A stretch of DNA of 64,000 nucleotides from Taudactylus pleione (taxonomy: Eukaryota > Chordata > Amphibia > Anura > Myobatrachidae). Of this stretch, positions 32,179 through 44,100 are shown piece by piece (within the stretch, counting starts at the first letter, position 1; the number at the start of each line of letters is the position of its first letter). The notes under the pieces were generated by a model that saw nothing but the letters and a program-made list of their open reading frames with translations, made no database searches and was not told the origin of the DNA. The stretch covers positions 13,078,001 through 13,142,000 of the forward strand of contig JAUIMM010000121.1 of NCBI GenBank assembly GCA_031769625.1, read 5' to 3'. The position numbers and the translations under genes were made by a program.

Positions 32179-32635
32179 CATACACATACAGTGCATCCGG
32201 AAAGTATTCACAGTGCTTCACTTTTTCCACATTTTGTTATGTTACAGCCTTATTCCAAAATGGAATAAATTCATTTTTTTCCTCAAAATTCTACACACAA
32301 TACCCCATAATGACAATGTGTAAATATTTTTTTTGCGATTTTTGCAAATTTAATTAAAAAAACAAAAAAGAAGAAATTACATGTACATAAGAATTCACAA
32401 CCTTTGCACAATACTTTGTTGATGCACCTTTGGCAGCAATTACAGCCTCAAGTCTTTTTGAATATGATGCCACAAGCTTGGCACATCTATCTTTGCGCTG
32501 ATTCACCCATTCCTCTTTGCAGCACCTCTCAAGCTCCATCAGGTTGGATGGGAAGCGTCGGTGCACAGCCATTTTCAGACCTCTCCAGAGATGTTCAATT
32601 GAATTCAAGTCTGGGCTCTGGGCCACTCAAGGACA
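32179..32635 (-). pseudogene. Tc1-like transposon relic (second family)
   Basis: The left terminus reads CAGTGCATCCGGAAAGTATT, a common Tc1-type end in fish and frogs. The minus strand from 32626 to 32357 encodes the transposase C terminus, with the SPDLNSIEHLWRGLK box holding the last catalytic Glu. The element stops abruptly near 32630, so its other half is missing. Confidence 0.75.
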
Positions 32636-32639
32636 TTCA

Positions 32640-33200
32640 TAGAGAAGGAAAAAGCTTTGCGTTATGACCTCACTCAGCATGGAGGAGATGGCAAGACACA
32701 CAGTGCGTAAGTGGCGCAGGGAGAAGCCTTCCATAGCGGTTATGTCTACACTTGGGTGCTGCAAGGGACCACTGACGTCACACCCACACCCACGTGACCC
32801 GTGACCAAAGGGAGAGGGACATTGATCAGAACAGGGGGCCAAAAGTGGCCGCTCGCCACGCTTCGGGCACGGTGACTCGCTACACTCGCCACAAAAATAT
32901 ATTACCCCTCTATGCCCACGTGGATGGTAACACTGGAGCATTCCGGCCCTTCTGCAACGGTCACATCAATGCGACGTCAGAGAGGTCCCTTCTCCAACTA
33001 GGATCTAGCAGCAACCCTTCCACTGCGCATGTCAAACTGTGTATTAGAAGCAGATGCCTGTGTTTGATCCCCGCGGCCATGGGTTGGGGGTCCTCGGGAA
33101 GCCACTATCAGGCTGCTGTAACACGAAAAAAAATTCCTGTCTACAGCAGTATAGCTGCAAGCACATGCTGTGAGCTTATTTGGATTGGCAGCCTGGAGCT
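32640..33200. other. Unassigned interior of the hAT element
   Basis: No gene or known repeat is recognised; open frames here are short and lack conserved motifs. Confidence 0.35.
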
Positions 33201-33449
33201 GAAACTCCACCTGCCCCATTGCTAATCCGGCCATGGGGGTGTGGCCATCGCTATGACCTCTTTCTCCGGCTGTTGCTGGGGTGCCTGAGACACTTATTTA
33301 GCTCCTGACAGCTGTGAAGACTAAAGTGCAAAAAGGGAAATTAAAAGACCATAAGAAAAGTTAAAATAAAAATATATAGTATATTAAAGATAGAAGGGGT
33401 GTACTAAATGTCCGAGTACATAATAATTAAAGAACCACAAAAACAAAGT

Positions 33450-33888
33450 TATTCAGCAATGTTCCGCAACACAGTAAGAAAATGTAAGAAATGTCATATT
33501 AGGCAGTGATATGCGCTCATTTAAACCAGGCAGTGCTACAGTATTTAGCTTGAAGATCCAAGATGCTTCCAATTTATCCAGAGCCTTCATACGGTTACCT
33601 CCTCTTATATGAGCTGGAACATGATCAATAATTTTATACCTGAGGGATGATAATTGGTTTTCTTTTTCTTTAGCCAACTGCCAAAGGTTGATCCATAGAT
33701 TTACCTCTAAATACTGCTTTAATGGCTGACCGATGTAAGGCCATGCGTTCTTTACATTTTTGTGATGTCATACCAACGTAGTATAATCCGCAAGGACTTA
33801 CTATAATATATATCACAAATCTAGCATTGCATGAGAGAACATGTTTGATGTCAAAGATATTCCCGGGGGATTTTGAAACGTAGATCAC
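33450..33888 (-). pseudogene. Penelope GIY-YIG endonuclease domain
   Basis: The minus strand encodes VIYIIVSPCGLYYVGMTSQ, a GIY-YIG signature, followed by a helix with an R-x3-H pattern, and then, after a frameshift near 33675, a segment with RGGNRMKALDKLEASWIFKL whose Glu is the likely catalytic one, and GLNERI at the end. It is normally fused to the RT and nicks the target DNA. The frameshift makes it inactive here. Confidence 0.75.
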
Positions 33889-34449
33889 GTCGGTAGATAG
33901 CTACAGGTGACACAGGATGGACACCTATAGCACCCTGGTATCTTAACGGCAAGATATATGATATAATTAAGTCCATCATCCCCGTTTATAGCACGTCATT
34001 GGTCTAGATTTGTGAAAAGTAGAAAGTTCTTTATCGCTCGCTATGATTGGCCATAAAGCCCTGCTAGCTTTTGGAATGACAGGACTAGATGTATTAAAAG
34101 TGGTGATCCATAGAAAAATGTTAGGGTGTTTTTCTTTTTCTTGACCTTTAGGTTGCAGGAATTGTTCTCTATTCATAAATAGGACTTTGTTTTTTGTGGC
34201 AATCAGATACTTTTGTCTCTATCCCCTCTCTTCGAATTTTAAAATCACCTTGTCCAGCTTACTTGGTAGCATCAGTTTATTACTTGTAATGCAGCAATGT
34301 GGAGCATCTGAGAGTACGGTAAACACTGTTTTAAGGGGGGAGGGTAATGACTACTATATTTCAATAGTGTATTTCTATCTGTAGATTTACAAAAAACAGA
34401 TGTAGATAACTGTCCCTCAGAAAGATGAACAGAGACATCCAGAAAGTAC

Positions 34450-35000
34450 ACCATGGTTTTACCCCACCGATATGTAAAATTTATGGGTGAATTGATTAAT
34501 ATATTGCATGATCTCTACAAACGGTGTTGCACCTCCATTCCATAATAGTAGCAAGTCGTCTATATACCTAGCATATAGTACTGTGTGTTGACATACATTT
34601 TCTGGATAACAAAATAAACGCTTCTCTTGTTGAAACATGAATATGTTTGCAGAGGAAGGAGAAACAACCAGATATTTTAGTGTAATATTCATCATCAAAC
34701 AAAAAGTAATTACGGGTTTAATTCTAACAGTTGTACAAACAAATGATGATCAAATGCCAAGCTATCCTCCAAGTTAGAAAGAAATTCTTGTACTGCTGCT
34801 AGACCAAGATTGTGCGGTATGCACGTGTATAAATCTTTGTCATCCAAAACATTCATTATAGTGTGTTCTGTAATAACCTTGACATATTTTAACAATTTTC
34901 AAAAAGAGGTGGTGTCAAATAACTGTGACACCAGCTGATATAAAGACCCCCGGTCGGATATGATCGGCCGACCTAGAGGATTAACTGCATCCTTGTGAAC
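34450..35000 (-). pseudogene. Penelope reverse transcriptase, core part
   Basis: The minus strand shows DLYTCIPHNLGLAAVQEFL (first catalytic motif region, 34840-34780) and, in another frame, TVLYARYIDDLLLLW (34605-34560) with the YIDD active-site box. Stops and frameshifts separate the parts, so this is a relic. Confidence 0.7.
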
Positions 35001-35704
35001 TTTTGGTACCGTATTATAAGATAGTTGTAATTGGCAAGGGTTAGTGTAAGGCATCAAAATTTTGCACTCGCAAGCTTCTTGTAGTAGTTTTGTTAATTCA
35101 AGCTGGAACTGTTATTTTGGATGAATTAGATTGAAGTTCGGAGTATACATACATGATCATTAAGTTGTTTCGTGATTTAATTCCTATAAAGTTGAATATC
35201 CTGAAGGTCTATGGCCCCTCACTTGTCAGCAGGATATGTTATGTTACTTGTATCCTTGCTTAAATGATTCAATGCTTGTTGTTTTGCAAGTGAAAGATTG
35301 TAGCGAATATTTGATGAAGCTTGAGTGAATTAGGTTACCAAATCGTCCAACAATCTAATATAAGTTTTAATAGACGCATTCTAAGAAGGTGGATCAGACC
35401 CCGATAGTGATTTATAAAAACAATCAAGCGGATCTTGATTGGTATTTGGTGGAAAATGTTGGAAATGTTCCCTTAATCATCATTTTTGATATGCCACTGG
35501 AATTCATTGTGATTGGTTGTAGGTATAAGTGACAATCCCTTATTGAATATCTTCTCTTCCATCTTAGTAAGGGGTCTTGAGGATAAATTGAAAATTAATT
35601 TTTCTTTCTGCCAGTTGCTCTTGAATTGACTTTCGGTTTGGCCCCTGCATCTTGTTTTTTGTTTCTAAATCGCCTCCACGTCGTGTAGTTGCCACTAAAG
35701 GGGG
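35000..35704 (-). pseudogene. Penelope-like element, N-terminal RT region, decayed
   Basis: By position this is the region between the N-terminal fragments and the catalytic RT motifs. It is broken by many stops, and I see no clear motif in it. Confidence 0.4.
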
Positions 35705-35852
35705 TCACTGTGTATTAGTGTTGTCGTTTGACTCAATTATCGAAAAATCACTATCACTCTGTAAAGGTTGATATTGCTGGTCTGAACAATGTTTCCTAAA
35801 TGTCCAATTGGGTTTTAACTTGGAAACTTCTTGGTTGTCTGGGTGGTTCTGA

Positions 35853-37570
35853 GGAATACAAAAAAGAGGAGAAAAGCGCTCCGTGGTAAATGGGTATATA
35901 AATGTCAAATTATGTGTGAGGATTTAAGGTCTAAATATTCTGATCTTTTTAACTATGGTGTTTTGAATATATGACATCAGGTGGGCATCAGGTGGGCAAT
36001 AACTTGAGGCTGGAGGTTGATCTTAAAATAAATGAGGAATTCGTCTAATGATGTATATCAGTAATTTCTTTCACATTGAAATAGTCAGTCTCTCTGATTC
36101 TGACAGGTGGGCAACAACTGTAGGCTGGGTGTTGTGAATCAAATATGATGTACTCAGGGCTTTATATGGTGCCAAAAATTGGGACAATCCCTCCTTATGC
36201 AATTGATGTATAGTGCTATCAGTCTATCTGGCTGAACAGGTAGACAAAAACTGTAGGCTGGATGTTGCAGTGAAACACTTTTGTTATGACGAAAGCTGTA
36301 TGCTTTGGGTGCCACCTCCTCTGTAATCAACGCCACCTCGGAAATAGGAAACGCAGTATCAGGATGCCTTATGACACTATAATGCAGTATAAGGTAAGTG
36401 GGATCTACTTACCCAGGATGAATATCTGCTGGTCTGACTCCTCCTTGCGTCCAGGTGGGCTAGGTGCATGCAACTGAGGGACCCATAATTATGCAGCATG
36501 GAGATAAGCCAGTATTGAATAAAAATAACTATTCTATTGGCAAATAAAATGACCATACAGTGTAGGTAGTATAGTCATATACAGTAACTATATATATATA
36601 ATGTGCCAACGCGTTGGCACATTATATATATATAGTTACTGTATATGACTATACTACCTACACTGTATGGTCATTTTATTTGCCAATAAAATAGTTATTT
36701 TTAACTAAAACGCGTTGGCACATTATATATATATAGTTACTGTATATGACTATACTACCTACACTGTATGGTCATTTTATTTGCCAATAAAATAGTTATT
36801 TTTATTCAATACTGGCTTATCTCCATGCTGCATAATTATGGGTCCCTCAATTGCATGCACCTAGCCCACCTGGACGCAAGGAGGAGTCAGACCAGCAGAT
36901 ATTCCTCCTGGGTAAGTAGATCCCACTTACCTTATACTGCATTATAGTGTCATAAGGCATCCTGATACTGCGTTTCCTATTTCCTAGGTGGCGTTGATTA
37001 CAGAGGAGGTGGCACCCAAAGCATACAGCTTTCGTCATAACAAAAGTGTTTCACTGCAACATCCAGCCTACAGTTTTTGTCTACCTGTTCAGCCAGATAG
37101 ACTGATAGCACTATACATCAATTGCATAAGGAGGGATTGTCCCAATTTTTGGCACCATATAAAGCCCTGAGTACATCATATTTGATTCACAACACCCAGC
37201 CTACAGTTGTTGCCCACCTGTCAGAATCAGAGAGACTGACTATTTCAATGTGAAAGAAATTACTGATATACATCATTGGACGAATTCCTCATTTATTTTA
37301 AGTTCAACCTCCAGCCTCAAGTTATTGCCCACCTGATGCTCACCTGATGTCATATATTCAAAACACCATAGTTAAAAAGATCAGAATATTTAGACCTTAA
37401 ATCCTCACACATAATTTGACATTTATATACCCATTTACCACGGAGCGCTTTTCTCCTCTTTTTTGTATTCCTTGGTATTGGGAGAGTTTAGGACATCTCA
37501 GAGAAAGCAGCTAGTGGTAACATCTATCCTTCTTCTGTGAGCGCTAACTGCCTTTTCTTTGTACTTTATT
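35853..37570. mobile_element. Palindromic Penelope-type insertion with 12-bp target duplication
   Basis: Arms of about 800 bp (about 35853-36600 and 36720-37472) are inverted copies around a centre near 36662; the same short reading frames appear on both strands. The right half repeats a segment of about 90 bp twice (near 36610-36700 and 36712-36800). Flanks GGGTGGTTCTGA at 35841-35852 and 37571-37582 are identical. The centre holds the words ACGCGTTGGC. A 98-bp unpaired tail, 37473-37570, follows the right arm. No protein is convincingly encoded. Confidence 0.65.
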
Positions 37571-37582
37571 GGGTGGTTCTGA

Positions 37583-37905
37583 ACCTGAGAGCAATCTGTA
37601 AACTCTGTTATCTTCATAGTCCTGTTGGAACGGTCTAAGTTTGGACTTCTTAAAAAATTTAAGCTTTTTCTTATGAATATCACATTGCGTTTTGAGTTTA
37701 GTCCACATTTGTCATAATTCGGGTCCATTAGAGTCAAGAAATATGAGGTTTTAGTTGTTTCAAGTTTGGATCTCACCAGGTTTAATTCTCTAATAGCATT
37801 CTCAAATACAAGTAGCATGAGGTCCAGGCTGCTCTTATTGAGGATCGCCACCCACCATCGACAAAATTCAGGGTTCATTCTTCCTATAGTGGGAGTATTC
37901 CTCAC
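37583..37905 (-). pseudogene. Penelope-like element, N-terminal fragment
   Basis: The minus strand is open here and encodes a segment ending FTDCSQVQNHP at the 12-bp duplication. The frame resumes as QNHPDNQEVSKLK on the far side of the palindrome at 35840. This continuity shows that both belong to one gene. A further coding-like stretch lies beyond the MITE at 38440-38259. Confidence 0.55.
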
Positions 37906-37908
37906 TCT

Positions 37909-38254
37909 AAAGGTGCCCACACACATACCGATGTCCTCACGATGCGATTTTATGGCCAATTTCCTCATGAACTTTCACGGGAGCTCCCTTGCCGTCGTGA
38001 TCACGATTTGGAGTTAAAAATGTCCAATCTGACTAAAGATCTATCTTGCAGCCAATGCATTGTATCCCAGATTGGCTAATCTGCCCTACAGCACGGCAGA
38101 TCAGAAGATGTGATGTACGACGAGCGGGGACGCGCATCGGCATCATGCTCGTGAGTATAAACTCACGATTTGTACTTTTTTTTACCCGATTCGTCGTCAC
38201 GATTCGTCAAAATCGGCCAAATCGTTTAAAATGTCGCTATGTGTGTGGGCACCT
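37909..38254. mobile_element. MITE (AAGGTGCCCACACA family), copy 2
   Basis: The termini AAGGTGCCCACACACATACC and GCTATGTGTGTGGGCACCTT are inverted repeats; the element resembles the one at 15772-16111. It is inserted in the Penelope-like reading frame. Confidence 0.7.
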
Positions 38255-38440
38255 TTAAACCTCTTGGAATTAGTTTCTATCTAAAATAGTCAGAGAGTGA
38301 TGTTCCATGTAGCAAATAGTAAATTTCAGTAGCAAATGATACAAATCTTCATTGTTCATTTCATTCTTTTCCTGTGCAGATTCCTCTGTAAACAATGTTA
38401 TTGGCTTGTGTCTTGTTAAAGCTAAGGGTTTCCCAATTAG

Positions 38441-39157
38441 GCAGATTCAAGCCTGCAAAAATATATGCTGATATTAGAAGAGGTGCCTTGTGTTGCTAGA
38501 TCCATGCTGGATATGATGACAGGGCGAGTAAGCCCAGAAACTTCTAACTAAAGTCTGCTTATTTAAAAAATTTAATTCTCCATATAGAATTCCGGATGGG
38601 TGGGCATGGTGTTTAAGGGGCTACACCTCAAAAGCTATAGGAGGTACAGAGCTGAAATTTGACATGGACAGGTAAAACTCTCAGTTTTTTCTAACACACT
38701 CAGTTAGGACCACGTTTCTACTGTTCTCTATGGGGGAGTTTTGGGAAGGCATGTCTGCCCCATCCACATCGCTCTGTCTCCTCTCCCCATCCACTCCACT
38801 CTTATCCCATCTGCGCAGCTCTGTGTTCTGCTCAGACCTCAGTTGCATAGACTGCATGTGTGTATTCCAATGAACACACAATTCTGTGAGTTAGCAGCTC
38901 CACCATTTTGTGAGTGACAGCAATCTCAATCTGTGAGAGTGCTGAATCTGCAGCTAATCACAGGGTGTGATGGCGTACCATATATGTATTGCTCAAGAAA
39001 CACGTGCTTTAAGGCATTAGCCTTAATGATCGGAATTTCATTACTTTTTCAAGTTTGAGTGTCAGAAATTCAATATATTTAGTGAAATTTCAGATCATGT
39101 CTAAGAAGCCTTAATGGGATATGTGAAACCGTAAGGGTTTTTGTCTATGGAATATAT
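38441..39157. other. Unassigned intergenic stretch
   Basis: No gene or repeat is recognised in this stretch. Confidence 0.4.
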
Positions 39158-39163
39158 ACTGTA

Positions 39164-39196
<33 letters not shown>

Positions 39197-39225
39197 TATA
39201 TGTATATGTGTATATATATGTTTGT
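39158..39225. repeat. TA/TG microsatellite
   Basis: A run of TATATA interrupted by TGTA and TGTG words. Confidence 0.85.
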
Positions 39226-39240
39226 GTACATGTGATGTAT

Positions 39241-39410
39241 GATCTGTATATGTGTCACAGAGATAACAGTAAGTAATATACATGTGAAGTGTGATCTGTA
39301 TAAATTACAGAGATAACGGTAATTTAATATTCATGAGACGTGTGATATGTACAGTATATGTGTTACAGAAATAATGCTAATTAATATTTGATACATGTGA
39401 TCTGTATTTG
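39241..39410. repeat. Tandem repeat, about 52-bp units
   Basis: The word GATCTGTATATGTGTCACAG with AGATAACAGTAA and TAATATACATGTGA recurs about three times with drift, followed by a partial GATCTGTATTTGCAGC. It lies directly upstream of the candidate promoter. Confidence 0.6.
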
Positions 39411-39464
39411 CAGCATGTGCTATGGGAAACAAAGGCTATTGTGACATAAGCTCTGTGACATTCT

Positions 39465-39492
39465 ATTTCCATGGCAACTGCTGGTATACAAA
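39465..39492 (+). promoter_or_regulatory. Candidate promoter: X-box-like site and TATA-like box
   Basis: ATTTCCATGGCAAC (39464-39477) is close to the palindromic X-box bound by RFX factors, and TATACAAA (39485-39492) could serve as a TATA box. A spliced leader exon could start some 25-30 bp further on. The assignment to the CCCH gene is an inference from position. Confidence 0.35.
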
Positions 39493-39514
39493 TCACAGCT
39501 GCCCCTGGATTAGA

Positions 39515-39541
39515 TGACACTCAGCGAGGATCAGCAGACAG
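39515..39541 (+). other. Candidate non-coding first exon of the CCCH gene
   Basis: The segment ends at a good donor, ACAG|GTAACA (39542). The next acceptor, TCTTGCAG ending at 41025, lies 75 bp before the ATG at 41101. This would make a two-exon 5' leader; the start is not determined. Confidence 0.3.
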
Positions 39542-41100
39542 GTAACATCTAATTTCACTATGGGAGGGCGGCGTCAGTAACTTTGAGTTAGCTCAGCCCC
39601 ATTGACTCACACTATCCCCTGGTCCAATCCAAATGACATGTGTCCGCCCTCTCTCTTTATCCCCACCTGTTGTTGCTACCTATGCCATCCTCCTACCCTG
39701 TCTGATTGCTGGCTCTGGCTGTGCCTTGTCATGAAACAGATCCAGCTTTGGTGGGACTACAATAGCTAGAATTCTCCAAAACTAGAGACTTGTGGAGGCA
39801 GGCTGAGACTTTTAGTTCCACAACTGCTGGAGATTATCTGGTTGTGTAAATTTTATATCAGCCACAGTACTGTATATTACCATTGCAATAATATATACCC
39901 TATAGTACTGATCTATAGCTAGCTACAGTCTAACCATTTTTCAATTAATATTGTATTAATATATAGCATATTGTATAGGGTAATTATATTTCATGTATTA
40001 CCAGTATATTATATTAATTTATTGATTATATTATTTCTAAATATATACAGTATACTGTTAAAATGGAAATAATAACACAGATACTGGCTATAGCCACTGG
40101 CTGTCAGAGGGAATGTATAACCACAGACTCTTTACTACTCAGTGTATATGCTGGAACAGAAATGTTCCCAAAGGCTGTTTCCTCCTGAAAACCCTCCCAC
40201 TCAGCGCTAGTATATACATAACATACATCATAATTAGGCTATTGACATACATAAGTTGTTATATATAAGAGCCGTGTCAGTGCTTAATGAACAAATGGAT
40301 AATAATAATAAAGTTATAATAATCATGTGACTTTGATTAAGGGGTAAAATGTACCAATCACAGTCGGTAAACCTTAGATCATGTTTGAAAAAATATTTGA
40401 CAATAAATGTAGTACCAACATTTTACTAATATGTCTATTTTATCCTCAGCCTCTCTGCCTACGGCTCTTGCTGTCTCACTCAGTCTGCCCATCCCCAAGG
40501 GCCGTACCTAGCAGTGTGAGAGCTGTGCCATTGTACAGGGCCCTGGGGGTGGCACCGTCACTGCCCCATGACACCTGCTTGTGGCTTGCAGGGTGCCTGT
40601 AACGACACCATACAGCCTGTGGAGCTGTCCAGATTATCCATAGGATGTTCTGGGCAGTGCTGTACTTCCCAGAGCTGGCATCATGACATCATAGGTTTAG
40701 GGTAGTGGGGCTGGCAAGGGCGCACTGCCGCCCTGTTACTGCGCTGTCATCACCCTTACCTGTATCATTTTTCATCGATGCTGTCTTTGGTAATAGCCAC
40801 TGTCCTGGCCTCAGTGCAGGGAATCCAGCCCACTCACATCCTGGCCGGTCACATGGCCATCTCACCTGTTACACAAAATCCTTTGATTTTCCAGGAACAT
40901 AGATGCTACTTTCCCAGCAGAGAAGGGAACATCAGAGCATTACACTGTATTTCTGGGTGCAGAGGCCACGGTGTCGGTGTGTGGGATGGATAGAACTAAT
41001 CAGTCTGTGTTTCTATATCTTGCAGTTATCTGTTGGTGCGATTAGTGTCTATCAGTCCTGAAAAGTACTGAGCTATGAAGTAGCCGTCTCATACGTTGTG

Positions 41101-41154
41101 ATGTCCAGACGGAGAGACGACTGTTATTTCTATTTGTATTCAACCTGCACTAAG
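41101..41154 (+). CDS. CCCH gene coding exon 1
   Basis: ATG 41101 opens an 18-codon coding segment that ends at AAG|GTAATG (phase 0). It contains the first two cysteines of finger 1, so the finger is completed only by splicing. The exon's acceptor is TCTTGCAG at 41025. Confidence 0.75.
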
Positions 41155-44100
41155 GTAATGAGCACAATGTTTGACATGCACAATACTGACAATAACTAGT
41201 AGGGTTGTTACAGATATCAGGAGGATATGTACATGCCGTGCTTGGTGTGTGACTGAGCACTATATTATTCATAGAAATAGTGGTTACTGGGACAGTGTCG
41301 GGATCCCGGCACCAGTATCCCAACCAGCGGCATCCCGAAGGTAAGTATCAGGGGTTAGGGAGGTTATGGGTTAGGCACTAACGGGGGAGGGTTAGGTTTA
41401 GGTTGTGGGAAGGGGGAGGTTAGGTTTAGGGACTAGGGGGAAAGGTTAGGTTTAGGCACCGGGAAGGTAGAGTTAGGGATAGGGTCCAGGGAGGGAGAGT
41501 TTAGGTTTAGGCATTGGGAAGGGAGAGGTTAGGTTTAGGCACCGGGAAGGTAGAGTTAGGGATAGGGTGCAGGGAGGGAGAGTTTAGGTTTAGGCATCGG
41601 GAAGGGAGAGGTTAGGTTTAGGCACCGGGAAGGTAGAGTTAGGGATAGGGTGCTGGGAGGGAGAGTTTAGGTTTAGGCATCGGGAAGGGAGAGTTAGGGA
41701 TAGGGTGCAGGGAGGGAGAGGTTAGGTTTAGGCACTGGGAAGGTAGAGTTAGGGATAGGGTGCGGGGAGGGAGAGTTTAGGTTTAGGCATCGGGAAGGGA
41801 GAGTTAGGGATAGGGTGCGGGGAGAAAGAGGTTAGGTTTAGGCACTAAGGGGGGAGGTTAGGTTTAGGCATTGGGGGGGAGGGTTAGGTAGGTGTTAGGG
41901 TTAGCTGTACTATACTTACCTACCACTGTCGGGATCTTCACTATCGGATGCCGCTGTCTGTATTCTGACCAGTAGTATCCTGACCGCAGGCATCTCATAC
42001 CCAACCCTTCTGATCACTAACCGGAAGACATGTGAAATCAGTTTGTAATATATCTGTATTATATTTCTACAGGGAGATCAATGTGCATTCCGGCACTCTG
42101 AGGCCGCATTACACAATAAGACGGTATGCCCTTTCTGGTTGGAGGGACACTGTCCTCGACCAGCCTGCCATTTTCGCCACATAAGGATTAATGTAAGTCT
42201 TTTCTATATACATATTATGTAAGTACATTGTGTACCACTGCTGTCTGTAGAACACCCACTCATCTGGCACAGAACACAGCTCACTAGTCGGAGTTAGGGC
42301 CACATGTGACTAGGACTCCGCATGATCTCATGCTGCCACCACTGCACTAACCCCTGAGCTTGTGTGGCAGTTTACTAGCTACCACCTCCTTCCACACACA
42401 CTCTGCAAACCTGCCTGATATTAGGTCACAGGGGTGGAGAGTGGGAGCATGGAAGCATAGTAACCCCTCAGTACACCAGCATGTAACACCTCAGCACTAC
42501 CATCGCCCCCAGGGATGACACTTACTCCCCTGACTGTTACAGCTTCTATGCACTCCAAGGTGAGGTCAACAACTGTCCATACTTGTGGTTACTGCTTATT
42601 AACAGCTGGTCGGATGTCCCACCCAGCCAATCACCCAGCACAATCAGTAGCCGTCTATAGGAGCCCATGTTGGTGTAAATATGGGACAGTGATCATATTG
42701 TAGACTATGGTACCAGCTGCTCTATAATGCCGCAGACACAATTATGTCCTAATGCTGCTGACAATACTTTCCTACTTTTGAAAAAGCATTTCAGGAAGAT
42801 TGTGAAAGCAGCACCTATGAGCACACGGTAAAGTGGGCGTGTACTGCTACATCTGAGGGGCGTGTCATAAAATTGCAAATGTAAACGAGTCCCAAAGCAG
42901 TTAGTAAGATCTACTTGTTGATGATAACACACTGATACTTATCAGAAAATGCATGTAGCCATAGGGATCATTGTGCCTTATAACCAATGCAGGCAAATTA
43001 TACTAATCATCCCATTTCAATGTATAGATCTCAGTTTTTTATTAATATAACCGCTACATAATTGGGGTAAGGTGCAATCAAGGAGATTTCTAGACTCTTC
43101 AGGGAGACAGGAAAATTGCTGCTATGTCAGGGAGTCTCCCTGACAATGAGGGAGAGTTGGTAAGTTTGCAATATGATCAGTATAAATGCTGCTTTCTCCT
43201 ATGAGGCAGAATAATAATAATACATTGATTTGTGTATCATCGTATGTGAGAGATACTAATAGGAAATAAATGGAATGGACATTAGGCCATTAAGGGAAAA
43301 TAATTCCCTAATCACAGTGACAGCCAGAGCATTGGTGATGGCACTAATAGGAAACTGGATGTATCGTGTGGTATTAGTCCTGGAGGAAATTCTGCCAACC
43401 ATATGACTGGTATTTCTGTCTGCAGGATGACTACAATGATGACCATAAGTCTAAGCATGACCTGTCCACCCAGGACAGCTACAGGACAAAATATCATAAA
43501 AGGGTAAATGGAGGCAGCAGAAAATATAAGATAATAAACAACCGTAAGTATCCCTCATATTTGTTTATATATATTTCTGTCCACATTATGATTCAGCTTC
43601 ATCATACATTTTATAATTCTATCTAGTCACAGTCTCACTCTGGAATATAGAAAAATAAAAGTTTTTGCTGCGCTTAAGGGCTACCCAATTCCAATGATAA
43701 TCAACTGAATATCAAAAATTAGTACCAAAATAATAAATAATAATAGGTAAAAAACAAAAATATTAAAACAAAAATATTTTAATAAAAAATATATATGTAT
43801 CACTTTTAATAATAGAGACATTTCTCATTCAAAGTACATGTTGACTCATAAACAATTAAAAAATAACAAAAAAACACTTTTCTTCCATTAGGATTTCTTC
43901 AGAGGAGACCACACCCCTCTGAAGAAATCCTAATGGAAGAAACGCGTTAGCGATTGCTAATTTACTCACCTCTACCTTTGCTCATTGCTCCGATGAACCA
44001 CTAGCAGCTCTGCTTACCTTTGCATTGATCGTGACCGCCGCAGTATACACCTGTGTGGCTGCTCAGCCTACTAGCATACAGCTCAGCCGCTGACTTTGGA

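Larger units (their letters stand above)
29642..33235. mobile_element. hAT element enlarged by nested insertions
   Basis: The left end CAGTGCCAGATTAAGGCC and right end GCTAATCCGGCCATG are imperfect inverted repeats of the kind also seen at 45510-46355. The flanks GGGGTGTG at 29634-29641 and 33236-33243 are identical over 8 bp, so these distant ends belong together. Both ends also carry GCCTGGAGCTGAAA close to the terminus. Between them lie a Harbinger-like MITE (30033-30617), Penelope-type palindromes (31184-32146) and a Tc1 relic (32179-32635). No hAT transposase is seen. Confidence 0.65.
33290..38440 (-). mobile_element. Penelope-like element, decayed, with nested insertions
   Basis: Read on the minus strand the order is: N-terminal coding fragments (38440-38259 and 37905-37583), a continuation after the nested palindrome (35840-35705), reverse transcriptase (about 35000-34450) and a GIY-YIG endonuclease domain (33890-33450). 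RT followed by GIY-YIG is diagnostic of Penelope-like elements. The reading frame is broken many times. A MITE (37909-38254) and a 1.7-kb palindromic unit (35853-37570) split it; the 12-bp duplication around the latter lets the interrupted frame be followed. Confidence 0.75.

Noticed and set aside
36154..37170. Pairs of identical 60-residue open frames on both strands as small genes
   Set aside because: They are mirror images produced by the large palindrome and lack recognisable motifs.
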